A stretch of 64,000 nt of DNA from Ectocarpus siliculosus (lineage: Eukaryota; Sar; Phaeophyceae; Ectocarpales; Ectocarpaceae). Positions within the stretch are counted from its first letter, which is position 1. Each line of letters starts with the position of its first letter. Of the stretch, positions 24,663 to 35,971 are shown piece after piece. The translations under genes and the position numbers were made by a program. Where the stretch lies: NCBI GenBank assembly GCA_000310025.1, contig FN649731.1:2758692-2822691 (forward strand). The letters run 5' to 3'. The notes below the pieces were generated by a model that was not told the origin of the DNA, ran no database searches, and worked only from the letters and a program-made list of their open reading frames with translations.

Positions 24663-25805
24663 TCAGCGTCCCGTCCAAGCCAAGATTTTACCATTTTGAA
24701 GTCGGGGTGACGTGACGTTGTCATTGTGTGGTCCGAGTGATGTCAAATCGAGTCATACATTCGTAGTCGGAGTGGCGTCGCGTGACGCGGGACGGTGTGT
24801 GCCAACTCGGGTCTCTACCCAACTGACGCAAACGAACGAGATATGCCTTGCACCGGTTCAATTGCCACCGTTGAGTTTGGTGTACAATAGCCAGAGGGTG
24901 GCCCCGGCCTCAACTGAAGCCCTCTCTCTTTGTCGCCGGCAGCTTCGAAAGAGAACAAGACGAATACCTCGTTGAGTGCGCGTGACTTGCACCGAGTCAA
25001 GTGCTTGAGTTGTTGTGTTGGATGCAATGCGAGCGGTGCGCACGCGTCATTGTGGACAGGAGTCGAAGGAACGCGGCACTGAGTGCTAGGTCCCGTCATG
25101 TGTTCCGCGCGCGTATCAAATTATGCACCGTTGGGGGTGCCCTTCCATCGAAAATGAAGTCGATTGGGATTGGAACAACGGAGGAGCTCGTTTGGCTCAT
25201 GGAGGTGGCATGCTGGCGGGTGCACCCGGATGCACTCGCTCTCAATTGTCCCCACAGCTACTGTATGTAGCCTGTGCTGCAACAAATCACCTCCTGCGGA
25301 CGGAGAGTTGTCGGTAGAGATGTCACGCGCAAGCAGCGAGAGTGGCACGGTACACGAAAGGGGGAGGGGGGCTTACAGGGTCAAATTGCAGGATGGGCAT
25401 GCTTCGCATCTACTTTAATTCATCGAACACGACGTAGTCAGTAGGCTTTCGGAAAGTGGGGGTACAACCGCGGTGCGAAACAAAATACTGTGTGTGTCAG
25501 TGAGTTGGGGTGTAGACTAGTCCGTCTTGTGGTATGTCTCGTACCGTCTTGTTGGATGAGTTTTTTTGTTGCTGTGCTTGATGTTTGTGATGGACTCGGC
25601 AAGATACGAGACCGCAGGATCTGTGCATGAAATATTTTTTCACCGGAGAAAGAGGGATATGAGGGCACGACGAGGCGCGACAAGATTATAATGCCGCCGG
25701 CGGTGTCTGTTCGGGGCGCCAGGTTATCCCAGGAAAATCCGATGAAGAAAGAAACGTGTATTATACGAGCCGAGCGTGGGAAATCTCTCTTCCTATCTAC
25801 ATATA

Positions 25806-25872
<67 letters not shown>

Positions 25873-26725
25873 CCTCAGGGGCCTATGCTTACCACACATG
25901 TAACCCCAGAGCGACACACAGATTAAGGAAAAATAATTACACACACAGAAAGATTAACCATTCGAGATATACCCACAGATCTCGGACTCATGTCCCAAGT
26001 ACCACAAAACAGCTGTATCCTGAAGTCGAGACAACATAGGGATATATAATGCACACCCTTCTGGGGGGAGTTCATGGGACTCTTGAACGAACTGGTGGTT
26101 GATTGCAAATTGATCGTTCAAGGACAGATCAGATCGATCAAACGGCGTGCGTTGAGCAAGGCTGGCTGCATTCTGTATGACGTGGTGTGCACAGGGGTAT
26201 ACACACAGTGTTTACCATGCATACCTATCTAAAGTATGCAGAGTCTATGGGGCAGATAGATGTCCTTTCCAGAACGAATGAGCTGCCTATTTACTGCTGT
26301 TGTTACCGAAACGGAAACACAACCGGCGGGTACAAGGGCACCTGAAGCACGCTTCAACATGTGATGTGATCACCCTGTCCCGCGTGCGCCAGTTAGAGCA
26401 GGGACAATGCTCACCGGAGCTGATACGACTAAGCAAGATCCTCACTACTGTACCATCCTTACCGGCCGTGGTTTGTGTGTGTGCACGCATGTAAGATCTT
26501 GAGCACAGACAAGGAGCCAGTTTTGTGGGGAGGGAAACAATCAAGCCAACCCATCAACCGTCACTACTGTAGTTCCGGCGCATTTTGTTGGAAGGGTCGT
26601 GATCTGCGATCTGCGATCTGCTGATAAACTCGCTTGTTCCCGATATCGTATCGAGATCATACGGTACTACCCGCGTAGATATGTTACGAATAAATAGTCT
26701 AAGTCTACATGTTGATTGATTGATT
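24663..26725. other. Intergenic stretch with a (TC)n tract, no gene seen
   Basis: Mixed-composition DNA after the TPR-TMEM33 stop. Frames such as 25438-25944 (minus) are created by the (TC)n tract and carry no recognisable motif. No coding exon with good splice borders was found. Confidence 0.5.
25809..25869 (+). repeat. (TC)n microsatellite
   Basis: About thirty uninterrupted TC dinucleotides, followed by a short CCCTCCCTC tail. Confidence 0.97.
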
Positions 26726-27168
26726 TCAACACCCAGCGACTACTACACGAACACCCACTACACGCATACCCGCTGGTCGTTTGGTCAGCCATGTATAGCA
26801 GTGGCAGTACTTCAATGTACGTATGCGAGGGTGAGATGGATATGGGATAGTATGGCGTGGTGTTGTTGTTGTTGTTGTTGTGGTTGTTGTTGTTAGTGGT
26901 GATGAGTGTGTGGTCAAGAATGAATGAGAGACCCAATCGGTGAGACTGTTGACCCGTGGTGGTGCCAGCCAAACTCTCAATCATTCACGACCGACCACCG
27001 ACCAAGCTGAGAAAGAGACCCAATCGATGAGACTGTTGACCCCTAATGGTGCCAGCCAAGCCCTTCTCAGTTCAAGGTCTTGTCCTTGACTACCGCCCTC
27101 AGGTTGGTTTCTATACTCCCGTGGGCGTAAACTCACCAATTTGGTCTGCGCCAACATGCATATGTACC
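26726..27168 (-). repeat. Repeat family B, copy 1 (minus orientation)
   Basis: Starts CAACACCCAGCGACTACTAC and includes a (GTT)n run at about 26,863-26,895, then two internal copies of a segment containing ACCCAATCGRTGAGACTGTT. It ends near TTTGGTCTGCGCCAACATG. Copies 2 (28,318-28,735) and 3 (55,985-56,400) are in the opposite orientation. The internal duplication is shared by all three, so it predates their dispersal. Confidence 0.85.
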
Positions 27169-27483
27169 CGTGTTATGCAGTATCGTAAAGCTACATGTAG
27201 GGTGGAGGGCCAGTCAGTTCTACAACGATAGACTGCCGTCAAAAACCGCAAGTACATGTATCCGAGCGGTTTCAACACACATGTATGTACGTAGATGCCG
27301 CGATGCCGCGTCTCATGTCCCCTGCGGGGAGAGGGAGGACAGGATGCAAGAAATAAAAAAGAAATGTAGCCAGTCCTGAAAAAAAGAAGAGATGTCGTTC
27401 GTGTAACGTCTTACTTACTGTCGCATCTCTGATGAGGGCTAAAACAGCCCCCGCTATTGATGAGGGTTCCGCTGGCCGCGAAC

Positions 27484-27939
27484 ATGCCGCAGCAGGCGCA
27501 ACAACAGCACGCCGTGTGTGGCACAGCAGCAGCAGCTTCAGCAGCAACGGCAGCAGGTTTCAACCAGCACCAACCCAACCCACCTGCGGTTGTTCCACAG
27601 CAAGGGATTCAGCAGCCCAATGTTCGCCAGCAGCAGGTTCCGCAGCAGCAGCAGCAGAAGCAGCAGCAGGCTCTGCAGCAGCACCAGCAGCAGGCTTTGT
27701 TGCAACAGCAGATAACTCAGCAGATTACATCAGCAGTTGCAGTAGCAGCGTCAACAGCAAGCCCATTGCTTTCGCCCAGCAGGAGCACGCGAAGGCGCAG
27801 GCGACAAGAGTTCGCGCAACCTCAGCAGCTCAGCAGCACATTCAGCAGGAGAAGCAGCAGCAGCCCGGAGTCGAGGTTGCCTGAGCCGCCGTCGCAGAAC
27901 CGGCAGCGGGGGCGCTGCAAAGGCCCGGTGGAGCAGTAG
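27484..27939 (+). CDS. Gln-rich reading frame, unknown, possibly not a gene
   Basis: ATG to TAG, 151 codons, made mostly of CAG/CAA triplets. Runs include QQQQQKQQQALQQHQQQ and QQQITQQITSAVAVAAS, then a basic Ser/Arg-rich tail (STRRRRRQEF, RRSSSSPESRLPEPPSQ). All three forward frames stay open for long stretches, as expected of a CAG-rich repeat, so openness is weak evidence. It lies between two inverted family B copies. It could be part of a Gln-rich regulator, a captured exon or plain CAG-repeat DNA. Confidence 0.3.
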   Translation: MPQQAQQQHAVCGTAAAASAATAAGFNQHQPNPPAVVPQQGIQQPNVRQQQVPQQQQQKQQQALQQHQQQALLQQQITQQITSAVAVAASTASPLLSPSRSTRRRRRQEFAQPQQLSSTFSRRSSSSPESRLPEPPSQNRQRGRCKGPVEQ

Positions 27940-28317
27940 GAGCGGTGGCAGCAAATATGTGCGAGCGTTGTGGTTTGTTCTTTCAGGGCTATGGAATATA
28001 TCCTTCGCTCTTCTTTATTGTCACATATTCCATAGATTCAGGGGATGTTTGACAAGATCTCCGTTTTTGCGGCGCAATTAGTGGCACGGCATGACGTGTT
28101 CTTGACACTGGCTTGTGTTTGGAAGCCACGCTTGTTGTTCACAGAAGAGAGAGAGAGTTACCCGGGCAACAAGGCAAGGCAAGCTGGTGTTTCCGAATAT
28201 TAATTTGTTGGCAGTGTTTGAGACATTGGTTGAGTTCAGTTCAAAGTGTGTGCGTGATATAGGTTGAGCAACAACAGTGTTGATCAACTTGTGGGCAGCC
28301 GCGTGTTCATAGAAGCA

Positions 28318-28617
28318 ACCAATTCATTGTAGACCATGTTGGCGCAGACCCAATTGGCAGTTTATGCCCACGGGGGTATAGAAACCAACCTGAGGGCGGT
28401 CGATAAGGACAAGACCTTGAACTGAGAAGAGCTTGGCTGGCACCATTAGGGGTCAACAGTCTTATCGATTGGGTCTCTTTCTCAGCTTGGTCGGTGGTCG
28501 GTCGTGAATGATTGAGAGCTTGGCTGGAACCACTCGGGGTCAACAGTCTCACCGATTGGGTCTCTCATTCGTTCATGACCACATTCACCACCACTAACAA
28601 CAACAACCACCGCCACG

Positions 28618-28657
<40 letters not shown>

Positions 28658-28735
28658 CTACAACAACACGCCATACTATCCCATATCCATCTCACCCTCG
28701 CACACGTATTGAAGTACTACTGATAACATGGCTGG
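28318..28735 (+). repeat. Repeat family B, copy 2
   Basis: Begins ACCATGTTGGCGCAGACCCA, followed by GGTATAGAAACCAACCTGAG, the duplicated GGGGTCAACAGTCT segments, then a long (CAA)n run at about 28,617-28,660. It ends at GAAGTACTACTGATAACATG, where similarity to copies 1 and 3 stops. It is inverted relative to copy 1; the two enclose 1.15 kb. Confidence 0.85.
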
Positions 28736-31097
28736 CCAAACGTGCATGCAGGCTGGAAAGACAACACAGCGGTTTCGTGATGTGATGTGTGACGCGAGCT
28801 CGCTACACAACAAAGGACACAGCTTCTTGTGGGTTCGGAGTCGGAACACGGAAACCGTGTCTCGCCCAATCAGCTCGACCAATCTTAAACGTGATGAAAA
28901 TACAGTAGATGCGGGTGCGAGCGGGCGGTTGCAGCACTCGTCGCGTTGTGTTGTGGAGTTACTCGGCTTCCGCTTGGGGTCTCGAGCCCGCGACGACGGG
29001 TTGGAGAGAGCAGTCCCCGCCGGCACCGCGAAGGGGGAGAGGCAGGGTCGATTGGGGTCGGCGTGCGGCCGAGCCGAGGTCATGTTGAGTTGAGAGTTGT
29101 TCGGAACACCCCGCTGCTCTGTGACGCGCCCAGTCCTGGAGAGGCACTTGAGCTAAACCTCTACATATCCACCGCTGTGGTAGCAAGCAGAGCTCTTTGG
29201 TTTGTTTTTCTCGCGCTCGGTGCAATGGATGTGTCGAGTCAAAAATATGTCACACGTTTGTGCTGTTGAGCTTATGGAGAGTCACAACACTGGTAGCTGT
29301 CAGCTACCTGTGGCTTGGCGATGCCCTTTCGGCCTGTCTCTTGCATCACACCTTGACGACACTGCTGTGCCTTTACAATGAGCCCACTCCGGAGGAATCG
29401 TGTGAATTTGATTTAGTCTATGTCGAGAAAGTGGTTTCCATGTTTTGCTCGCGCACCCTCACCTTCGGTACGCCGGCAAGACCACTGCTGTGGTATACCA
29501 ACCCTAAGTTGGTCAGGGTCTTGTTTCGTTGTTGAGTGGACACCTTCGAATAACGGCCCATGGGACAGCAACACCAATAACCCCCCGGTTTCACACCACC
29601 AACCGTCGGTATAAGAGAGAGAGAGCAACGAGGCGAGAGGAAGAGAGAGGGGGTGGGGGGGGCGGGGGGGGGTCGCATGTGCTGTGTAGGCAGCAATGAC
29701 AAGAACGGAGACAGAGCAGAGCCTAGGCGACAGAGGAGCTGCAACGAGAACAAGTCGCATCATTCCGCGCGTCGCTGTGTCCACAACAACAGCACACATT
29801 CTGGCGCAGTGACACTGACGCACGTCCTTCTCTGTTTCTGCCTCCTATTGTTGTGTAGTTGTCGGCGTGGGAGAAACAGGGTAGAAGAGAGAGATTTCTG
29901 TTCTGTTGCCGTTAAGATATAATAAATTTTTGCGATCGACGGGGGAATCGTGTCCACAGATGATGCAGCGCACATCACAAGCATGATTCTCATCATGATA
30001 GCACCGCCTCCTCACAAGCTGGCGCTGCTTAGTCTATGCACGGCTGCCTGGCAGACACTTCATGCGATCCAGAGGGGGCGTGAAAGCAAGCCCTTCATTC
30101 AGCTTCTGTTGCGGGCCACTACTGTACCAAGGTACATAGCTTGTATCAGGGACTCCACTCTGTGTACTTTGGCATCGTAACGGTGCTCATGTGCAATTGA
30201 TGTTGTTCAACATTGTCATTATTGTCGGAATCGGCAAACGGTTTCTAATCAATCAACCAAGAACGCGTACAAACCACACGAGACCAAACAACCACAAACA
30301 ACTACGGTACTACGAAAAATGCAGACTCCGCGCTTGCACCGTCTGACATCGTAGCCAACGTGTTGCTTGTGTGTGTAGTGTGTGTGGACACAGACCTCTG
30401 TGTTGGGGAATTTCAAGGTAATTCGCCGCCTCGCCGCCTCGGATTTTTTTCGCCGCATGTGTTTTGCGTGTTTTGGGGTGCTGGTGTGCTGTTGTGTCTG
30501 TCTGTGCTCGTTATGTTGTGGTCCTGATGCTGCAATACCTGCACACGCACACCAAGTGCTGGTGTATGTCTGCTGTGATTTGTTCAGGACCGCACACATC
30601 GGAGTCTTGGCACGAGGGTGCGGGTCGGTCTTGATGTTATGTTCCCGTGCAGAGTTGCTCTTGACTCGTGCTCGATTTCTATGTTGTCGTCGATGTTGCC
30701 CTTACGACTGACAGCTCTGCGACCAGCGACGCTTGGGATTGGGTGGTTGGGGAGGCTACGGCATACGTATCAATCGATGAAGTGACGCTGTATCCATTGC
30801 CGGGGAGCGATATTGTCCAGTCATACCGCAGGGCATGAACACCATGAAGCAAGCGTATCTGCCTGTTTTTACTCTGAAACACGCGACATGTATCATGTTA
30901 GAATAGGTGGTAAATCCTCGTCTGACGAAATATTCTCCGTACCAACCTAAGGAATAGTTTGTTTAAACTTCCTCGAAGCAGAAGGCTGTATAACGAGTTT
31001 ACGAGCAGGTTTTTTATGTCCAAGCTTGACGTCAGGCTGCGACTGATCCGAAGCCAGCAACTTTTGTGATGAACTCACCTAGTTGACCTTTCGGCAG
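28736..31097. other. Intergenic stretch, nothing firm
   Basis: No exon model with matching phases was found. A G-rich run with GA repeats lies at 29,610-29,675. Open frames on both strands are short and without recognised motifs. Confidence 0.45.
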
Positions 31098-31282
31098 ATG
31101 AGTGGGGGCCGGCCGTGGCGAATGAAGACGCGACCAAGCTAGCCGAGCTGGTGCTGTTTTGGTCCGGTTCAATGCGCGAGCGGGCTCTGTCAACTCTTCA
31201 AAAGTGCATCTCTGTGCTGGAGGAGGAGGTTTCGCCGTCAGCCCCGGCTTCTTCTCTCCTTCCTTCGCCTCCGACTGCGCTT
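31098..31282 (+). CDS. Possible orphan exon, unknown product
   Basis: Bounded by an acceptor (TTTCGGCAG/AT) and a strong donor (GCTTG/GTGAGT). The frame encodes EWGPAVANEDATKLAELVLF then WSGSMRERALSTLQKCISVL and EEEVSPSAPASSLLPSPPTA, an amphipathic helical stretch followed by a Ser/Pro linker. No family is recognised. A following segment from 31385 matches in phase but stops soon. Confidence 0.35.
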
Positions 31283-33599
31283 GGTGAGTGCCGTGTTGAT
31301 ACCGAGAGTTCGTGAATTCCCTCAACTCTCACCGAGTTGAGGAGACCCCGCTAGGTTTTTGTGAACGTTGTATCTTACTTCCAGGTTGGTGGTGTGTGTT
31401 TTATCGTCTCGTCTGTTTCAAGTCGATCAAGACGCAACGGCCGCTTGGTCCAAAGAGAGTGCCACATCGCGTTAAAAACCGAGATGGGCACGATCGTAGA
31501 CGGATTCGCCCCAACCGTTATCAACGCAACACTGCAGGCGGGTAATAACGTCGAGCGCCGGCCTAGAAAGCAAGAATATTTGGCCTTCCCCACGTTCGTG
31601 TGCAGAGGGAGATACAAAACGCGTTCCATTGCCATCCCAAAGGGGAAAACGAAGATAAATCCAACAGCGGATTGTATTCGTGCCAACAAACTTACATCAA
31701 AATGTCGCCGTGTCTTCTACACACACTTTAATGTTGCGGGTACCAGCTGAGTGCGTGCGGGGTGATTCCATCAAGAGATGAACGACGAGTTAGTTGAGGT
31801 GGCCTCATCAAATGTTTGACCTCGATGCGCCGACTGTGGAGTCCGGGTTGGAACATGTTTTGTTTGTCGGAAACAGAACGATGGTGCGCGTCTGTCAAGG
31901 CCAGGGCTATATTTTTTTTTCCCGCAAGCTCAGTCTTATTTTATCCGTTGTCGGCACGCATGGCGTCGGCACGGTGCTAGTGTTGGACGTGCTTAGTATG
32001 TCTCTCGCTTGACCGTGTTATTCTCCTTTTGGTGTGTGCCGCCTTGTAGTCAACGGTATTCTGTAACTTCCAACGCATCATTTATTCTGTGAAATGCCAT
32101 GCGTTCATGTTGCAACCATGAAACATTGTGTAAGAACGGCTCTCTGATTGCGTGCACGTTGCTGAGAATCGCCGCCCACACACCCCACATGCAGCAAAGC
32201 CCACGGGTGCATGCGTCTTTTGTCCTGATCACCAACCATGACACGAAGGGAAAGGAGTTTGTACCCAACAGCACGAACCCGTAACCGGGAACTCCTCCTC
32301 GTGTTTGGACTGTCGTGGAACAGATTGATTTTCTATGCACACGAGGTGACCGTTATTTCGAGACTTGAACGGTCCAACTCTCGCCAGTCGTCCTCGAGCA
32401 ATGATGTTACAATTAGCAGACATTCAAGCATGTGCATCGTACACGAAGAGTGTCGAGTGAGCGTTGTTGACCTCTCAGCTTGACTGTGTGAAGCGCACCC
32501 TCGCTTCTTTGTTGTCTTTTTATCTAGTCCGCGTTTGTGTCTGGTCGGGAAACAAGCGAGGTTTGCGCCCGCTCCGTTTATTTCCGCCTGGTATCCCTTA
32601 CAACCTGAAAATGCATTAATTTACCCTGCTCTTGAATCGGTAGAGTAGCGAGCTTACGGGCGTCAGTGCGGCAAGAGCTAGTCGCACATAATCTTCTCCA
32701 AACCTCCGATGCTGTTCGCATCTAGAGCTCCACGTCATCTTCTACCAATATTTGAAGACAGCAGCGAACATCTATTTCGTGTCAATCTTGAACCTCTGAT
32801 ATCCAGATGTTGAACTACTGATGGTTGTGGCTTCGATGTCTAGATCCTTCTCTCCTTTGGTAACGCGGTGGCAGTAGTTGGTTAAGCTCTCTCGTTTTTT
32901 CTTTCAGTTCCAGCACATAGAGGAGCGGCAGAAAAGAGAGGTTCCGGGGGCCTCTATAACAAGGTTTAGCAGCACCACACCCTGCATGGACTACTTGCGG
33001 TTAACGTACCTGGTACTTGTTACGAATGGTGTTCCGCCTCAAGGCTGCCTTAGAATATAGACAAGAGCACTAGCTGCACTTCTTTTGTCTTCGTGCGCCT
33101 TTTTTTGTTGTGGGCTGCGTGACATCACAATCATTCCACACCTGCTGCGGCTGCTGCTGGTCCTACTGCCGCATCCCGTTGATTAACAAGGGCGCCAATC
33201 TTCTAGGTCTTTCATCCAGTGATTGTTTTCATGTCGGGTGTGCTTTGTTGAGCTCTACAAGGATATGCTCTTGCTGAAAAAAGGAAATACTTGAAGCGAC
33301 ATGTCGCTGGGTTCAAACAGCCCGTAAAAATACGAAGTCTCTTCTGCTCCTCTCCGCTGTCTCATGATGAAATTCCGTTTCGCCGAGAGGGATGCGAAGC
33401 ACTAGCAGTAATTTTCCCTCAGCAGTATCACTACTGTAGCGTACGGCCACCGGGACGAGTGAGCAAGAGACGCAGCAAACAAATGAATATCGGAGGATTT
33501 GAGGTTGCCCTGACCGGGCGATTTTTAAGGTTTTAAGGAATTGCAGTCAATGTGCCGTCTCCTATTGGGTGTATCGTGGTCTTTGACCAATTCCGGATT
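31283..33599. other. Unresolved stretch
   Basis: Open frames at 31361-31750 and 32878-33060 (+) have plausible acceptors (CTTCCAG, TTTCAG) and short charged peptides such as QHIEERQKREVPGAS, but no domain and no joinable partner. Nothing else is supported. Confidence 0.35.
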
Positions 33600-34050
33600 C
33601 TTGTTGTTGTTGTTGTTGTCTTCACATTAAAAATTGTTCCGATCTCTCTCTACCCAGTACCTTCGTATGTCCGTACTGATCCAACACTCGACGCGGTCGA
33701 TTCCCGTGGTCACAGGTTAACTTACCCTATAAAGGTACACTCAAATAAACTGGCCCCGAGGGGTCCGCAAGTCAATAGAAATCAACGACAGATATCCTGG
33801 AATCCTCCACTCCCTCTGCGCTCTATGCGAGGTATCAACTGAGACTAGGAGTCACTATCATGGGCCGGAGAGAAAGAGGTACACCCCCTTGGTTCAATCT
33901 TGGTACTTCACAGCGCAAGCAGAGACAAGGCCATCTGGCGCAGAAAAAGAGAGAAAAAAAAGAGAGAAAAAAGAGAGAAAAAAGAGAAAAAATAAAATAA
34001 AAAGGAAACAGTAAGAAAAAGAGAAAATAACATGAAAATAAAATGAAACT
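33600..34050 (+). repeat. Repeat family A, copy 2
   Basis: Near-complete second copy of the element at 4246-4700: (GTT)n head, TCTTCACATTAAAAATTGTT, GACGCGGTCGATTCCCGTGG, GTCAATAGAAATCAACGACA and the (GAGAAAA)n tail. It ends about 350 bp upstream of the FNIP gene. Confidence 0.8.
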
Positions 34051-34401
34051 TGGCCGGACTGAAAGCTTTGGCAACTCGTCATTTGCCCGCCTTAACTCGT
34101 GCATTCTTTCAAACACGATTGTCTCTTCCTCAGGACGCACTGGTAACTCATGCTTGAACGCCCTCACTGTTGCTCTGAACAAGACGTGCAACCGGGACAG
34201 TTGGTACACGTCGACGAAGGAGCTGCAGCTGACGTCCCTGGAGATCTGCATGGCGTGCAGAACTGCTGGCCACGTGCACTTGAAAGTTGACCCACGATTT
34301 CCTCGCAGGCTGCTGGCCGCTGCGGATGCCCCCCCCCCGCACCCGAAGCGGCCGTGTTGGACACGCGTACCACGGCTTCGAGCGCGCCGCGTGACGTAAA
34401 C

Positions 34402-34881
34402 ATGCCGACGGCATCGGAATGGACTAGCCCGATTTTGGCATTGGCGGACGCGGAGTACATGGAGTTCGGTGGTAAGTTTCGAGGCAGCCTTGATGCCGTG
34501 GCATGGCCGCGACGGCTGAAAACGATCGAGTTCAACGGTTGTGTAGCAATCAACCAGGCTAACGAGCTGGTACAATGGCCGACGTCTCTGCAGAAGCTTT
34601 TTCTTGGTGACAGATTCAACCAGCCGATTGAGCGAGCTTCGTGGCCAGATTCTCTGAGGGAGCTCGGTTTCCAATGGGACTTCAACCAGCCCATTGCGGA
34701 AGTTTCATGGTCAGATTCGCTGGAGAAGCTCAGCTTCGGAAGGGACTTTAACCAACTGATCAAGGACATCTGTTGGCCGGCGTCGCTTCGGGAACTTACG
34801 GTTGGGGAAAAAATCAAGGAGACTACTGCAGGAGCGCCGTGGCCTGCTGGGTTCAAAGGGATACACCATGCTTTCATTTGA
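34402..34881 (+). CDS. FNIP-type leucine-rich-repeat protein, single exon
   Basis: ATG at 34402 to TGA at 34879-34881, 159 residues without introns. After a short unique head, four to five repeats of about 23 residues follow the pattern FNQPI..-.WP.SL..L.FG. They are visible as LVQWPTSLQKLFLGDRFNQP, SWPDSLRELGFQWDFNQPI, SWSDSLEKLSFGRDFNQLI and CWPASLRELTVGEKI. FNIP (IP22) repeats are leucine-rich-repeat relatives, common in Dictyostelium and, from memory, in brown algae. They are presumed protein-binding. The array is short, so this may be a young or trimmed member. In-frame codons upstream of 34402 are also open back to 34354, but the ATG is preferred. The 5' flank carries family A repeat. 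Confidence 0.75.
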   Translation: MPTASEWTSPILALADAEYMEFGGKFRGSLDAVAWPRRLKTIEFNGCVAINQANELVQWPTSLQKLFLGDRFNQPIERASWPDSLRELGFQWDFNQPIAEVSWSDSLEKLSFGRDFNQLIKDICWPASLRELTVGEKIKETTAGAPWPAGFKGIHHAFI

Positions 34882-35119
34882 GAATACGTCCCAGGTGAAT
34901 TGTTTGACCTTGTTGCAAGTGAACACCCCGGAGTTAACTAACTCAAAAGTAAAGGGGCGATCTTGAAAAACAAAGAAAAACAGCGAGAGCGAGAGTTCCG
35001 TATGATGATTCTTGGTGGGTCTTGTGTTACCAAAGGTAGATCGCTGTTGGGCACAGATCTTTATTTGTGGACAGCAGTAGTGAAGATATTACGCTCGGTT
35101 TCAACATGACGGGAAGAAT

Positions 35120-35286
35120 GTTTTTTTGTTAGTTGGTATCCTTGAAAGCCTTCAAGTGGCCAAGGCCACGGGTTCGAATGCCGGCGTAAGCGAGCTTTCT
35201 TGCAAAGTGAGTTTTTCTCTCGCTTCAGTTCCTCCAGGTTGTGGAAAGTGCTTAAAGTAATTCTAGTTCGCGTATATACGGATAGC
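35120..35286 (+). mobile_element. tRNA-derived SINE, copy 1
   Basis: tRNA-like head with box A remnant GTTAGTTGGTATCC and box B GGGTTCGAATGCC at about 35,171, then the family body GCGAGCTTTCTTGCAAAGTG and TTTTTCTCTCGCTTCAGTTC. Copies at 44,317 and 53,374-53,700 share head and body. It abuts the left arm of the inverted gag duplication at about 35,288. Confidence 0.8.
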
Positions 35287-35289
35287 GCG

Positions 35290-35822
35290 CCCCCGCCCCC
35301 CCGTGATCCCGCTTCCTTGGTCTTAGACTTCCTCGCGCCGCCGCCGCCAAGCGGAAGGGTGACGGATGGGTGCTGCAGAGCGGCAACACTCTGTGCCACA
35401 CCGCTGGAAAAACCCTGCGGCGCGAGGCCCGCAGCGGCTCCAAGGCTAGGAGGGGAAGAAAACCCCCCACCGACCTGGAGAGGGGAACCGCCGCCGGCCG
35501 CCGCGACGGACTTCGGTTGAGAACCCCCGGAGAGACCCAAGGCCTTCTGGATGGTGCGAGATGTTTTTTGGTCGTCATCCAGCGTGGACTTCGAGACCCC
35601 ACGCGAGTTGGGGAGCTTGTCCGTAAATATCGCTAACGCAATAATGTCTCCGAAGCGCCGGGCAATGCATATCACCCTCCACATAATCTTGTCAAGAATG
35701 CGTTGATCGCCTAGGATCCCTTCCGTGGCTGCGTGGTTCGCGGCTTGAAATAGCGCGTGATGGAAGTGAGGCCAGGAGAAGAGGCCGTCAGTGTTACGGC
35801 AGATTCGCAGGGCCCGCCGCAC
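35290..35822 (-). mobile_element. Gag-like fragment of a retroelement, inverted copy
   Basis: Minus-strand copy encoding the same protein as 35983-36731, from ALRICRNTDGLFSWPHFHHA through KEAGSRGGGG without a visible amino-acid change. The match ends abruptly where the SINE tail begins, so the zinc-finger end is missing. Near-identity of the two arms and the N gap between them point to a very recent inversion or an assembly fault. Confidence 0.75.
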
Positions 35823-35871
35823 CCTCGTTGCTACTGTAGTTCCAGCAGTACGTCGTCACGGCTACAGGCTG

Positions 35872-35971
35872 NNNNNNNNNNNNNNNNNNNNNNNNNNNNN
35901 NNNNNNNNNNNNNNNNNNNNNNNNNNNNNNNNNNNNNNNNNNNNNNNNNNNNNNNNNNNNNNNNNNNNNNN
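35872..35971. other. Assembly gap (100 N)
   Basis: A gap of standard size between the inverted gag arms. CGTCGTCACGGC occurs on both sides of it (35,851 and 35,972), which suggests the same sequence was joined twice. Confidence 0.95.

Noticed and set aside
27484-27939. Calling the Gln-rich frame a definite transcription factor
   Set aside because: CAG-rich DNA keeps several frames open by itself. There is no DNA-binding domain and no splice evidence.
34164-34877. Minus-strand 237-codon frame opposite the FNIP gene
   Set aside because: It is the antisense of a repeat gene whose own frame shows clear FNIP periodicity; Ser/Trp content mirrors the sense codons.
35120-35200. tRNA gene candidates at 35.15, 44.33 and 53.66 kb
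   Set aside because: Box A and box B are present, but the acceptor arms do not pair and all three share the same unrelated body, so they are SINE heads.
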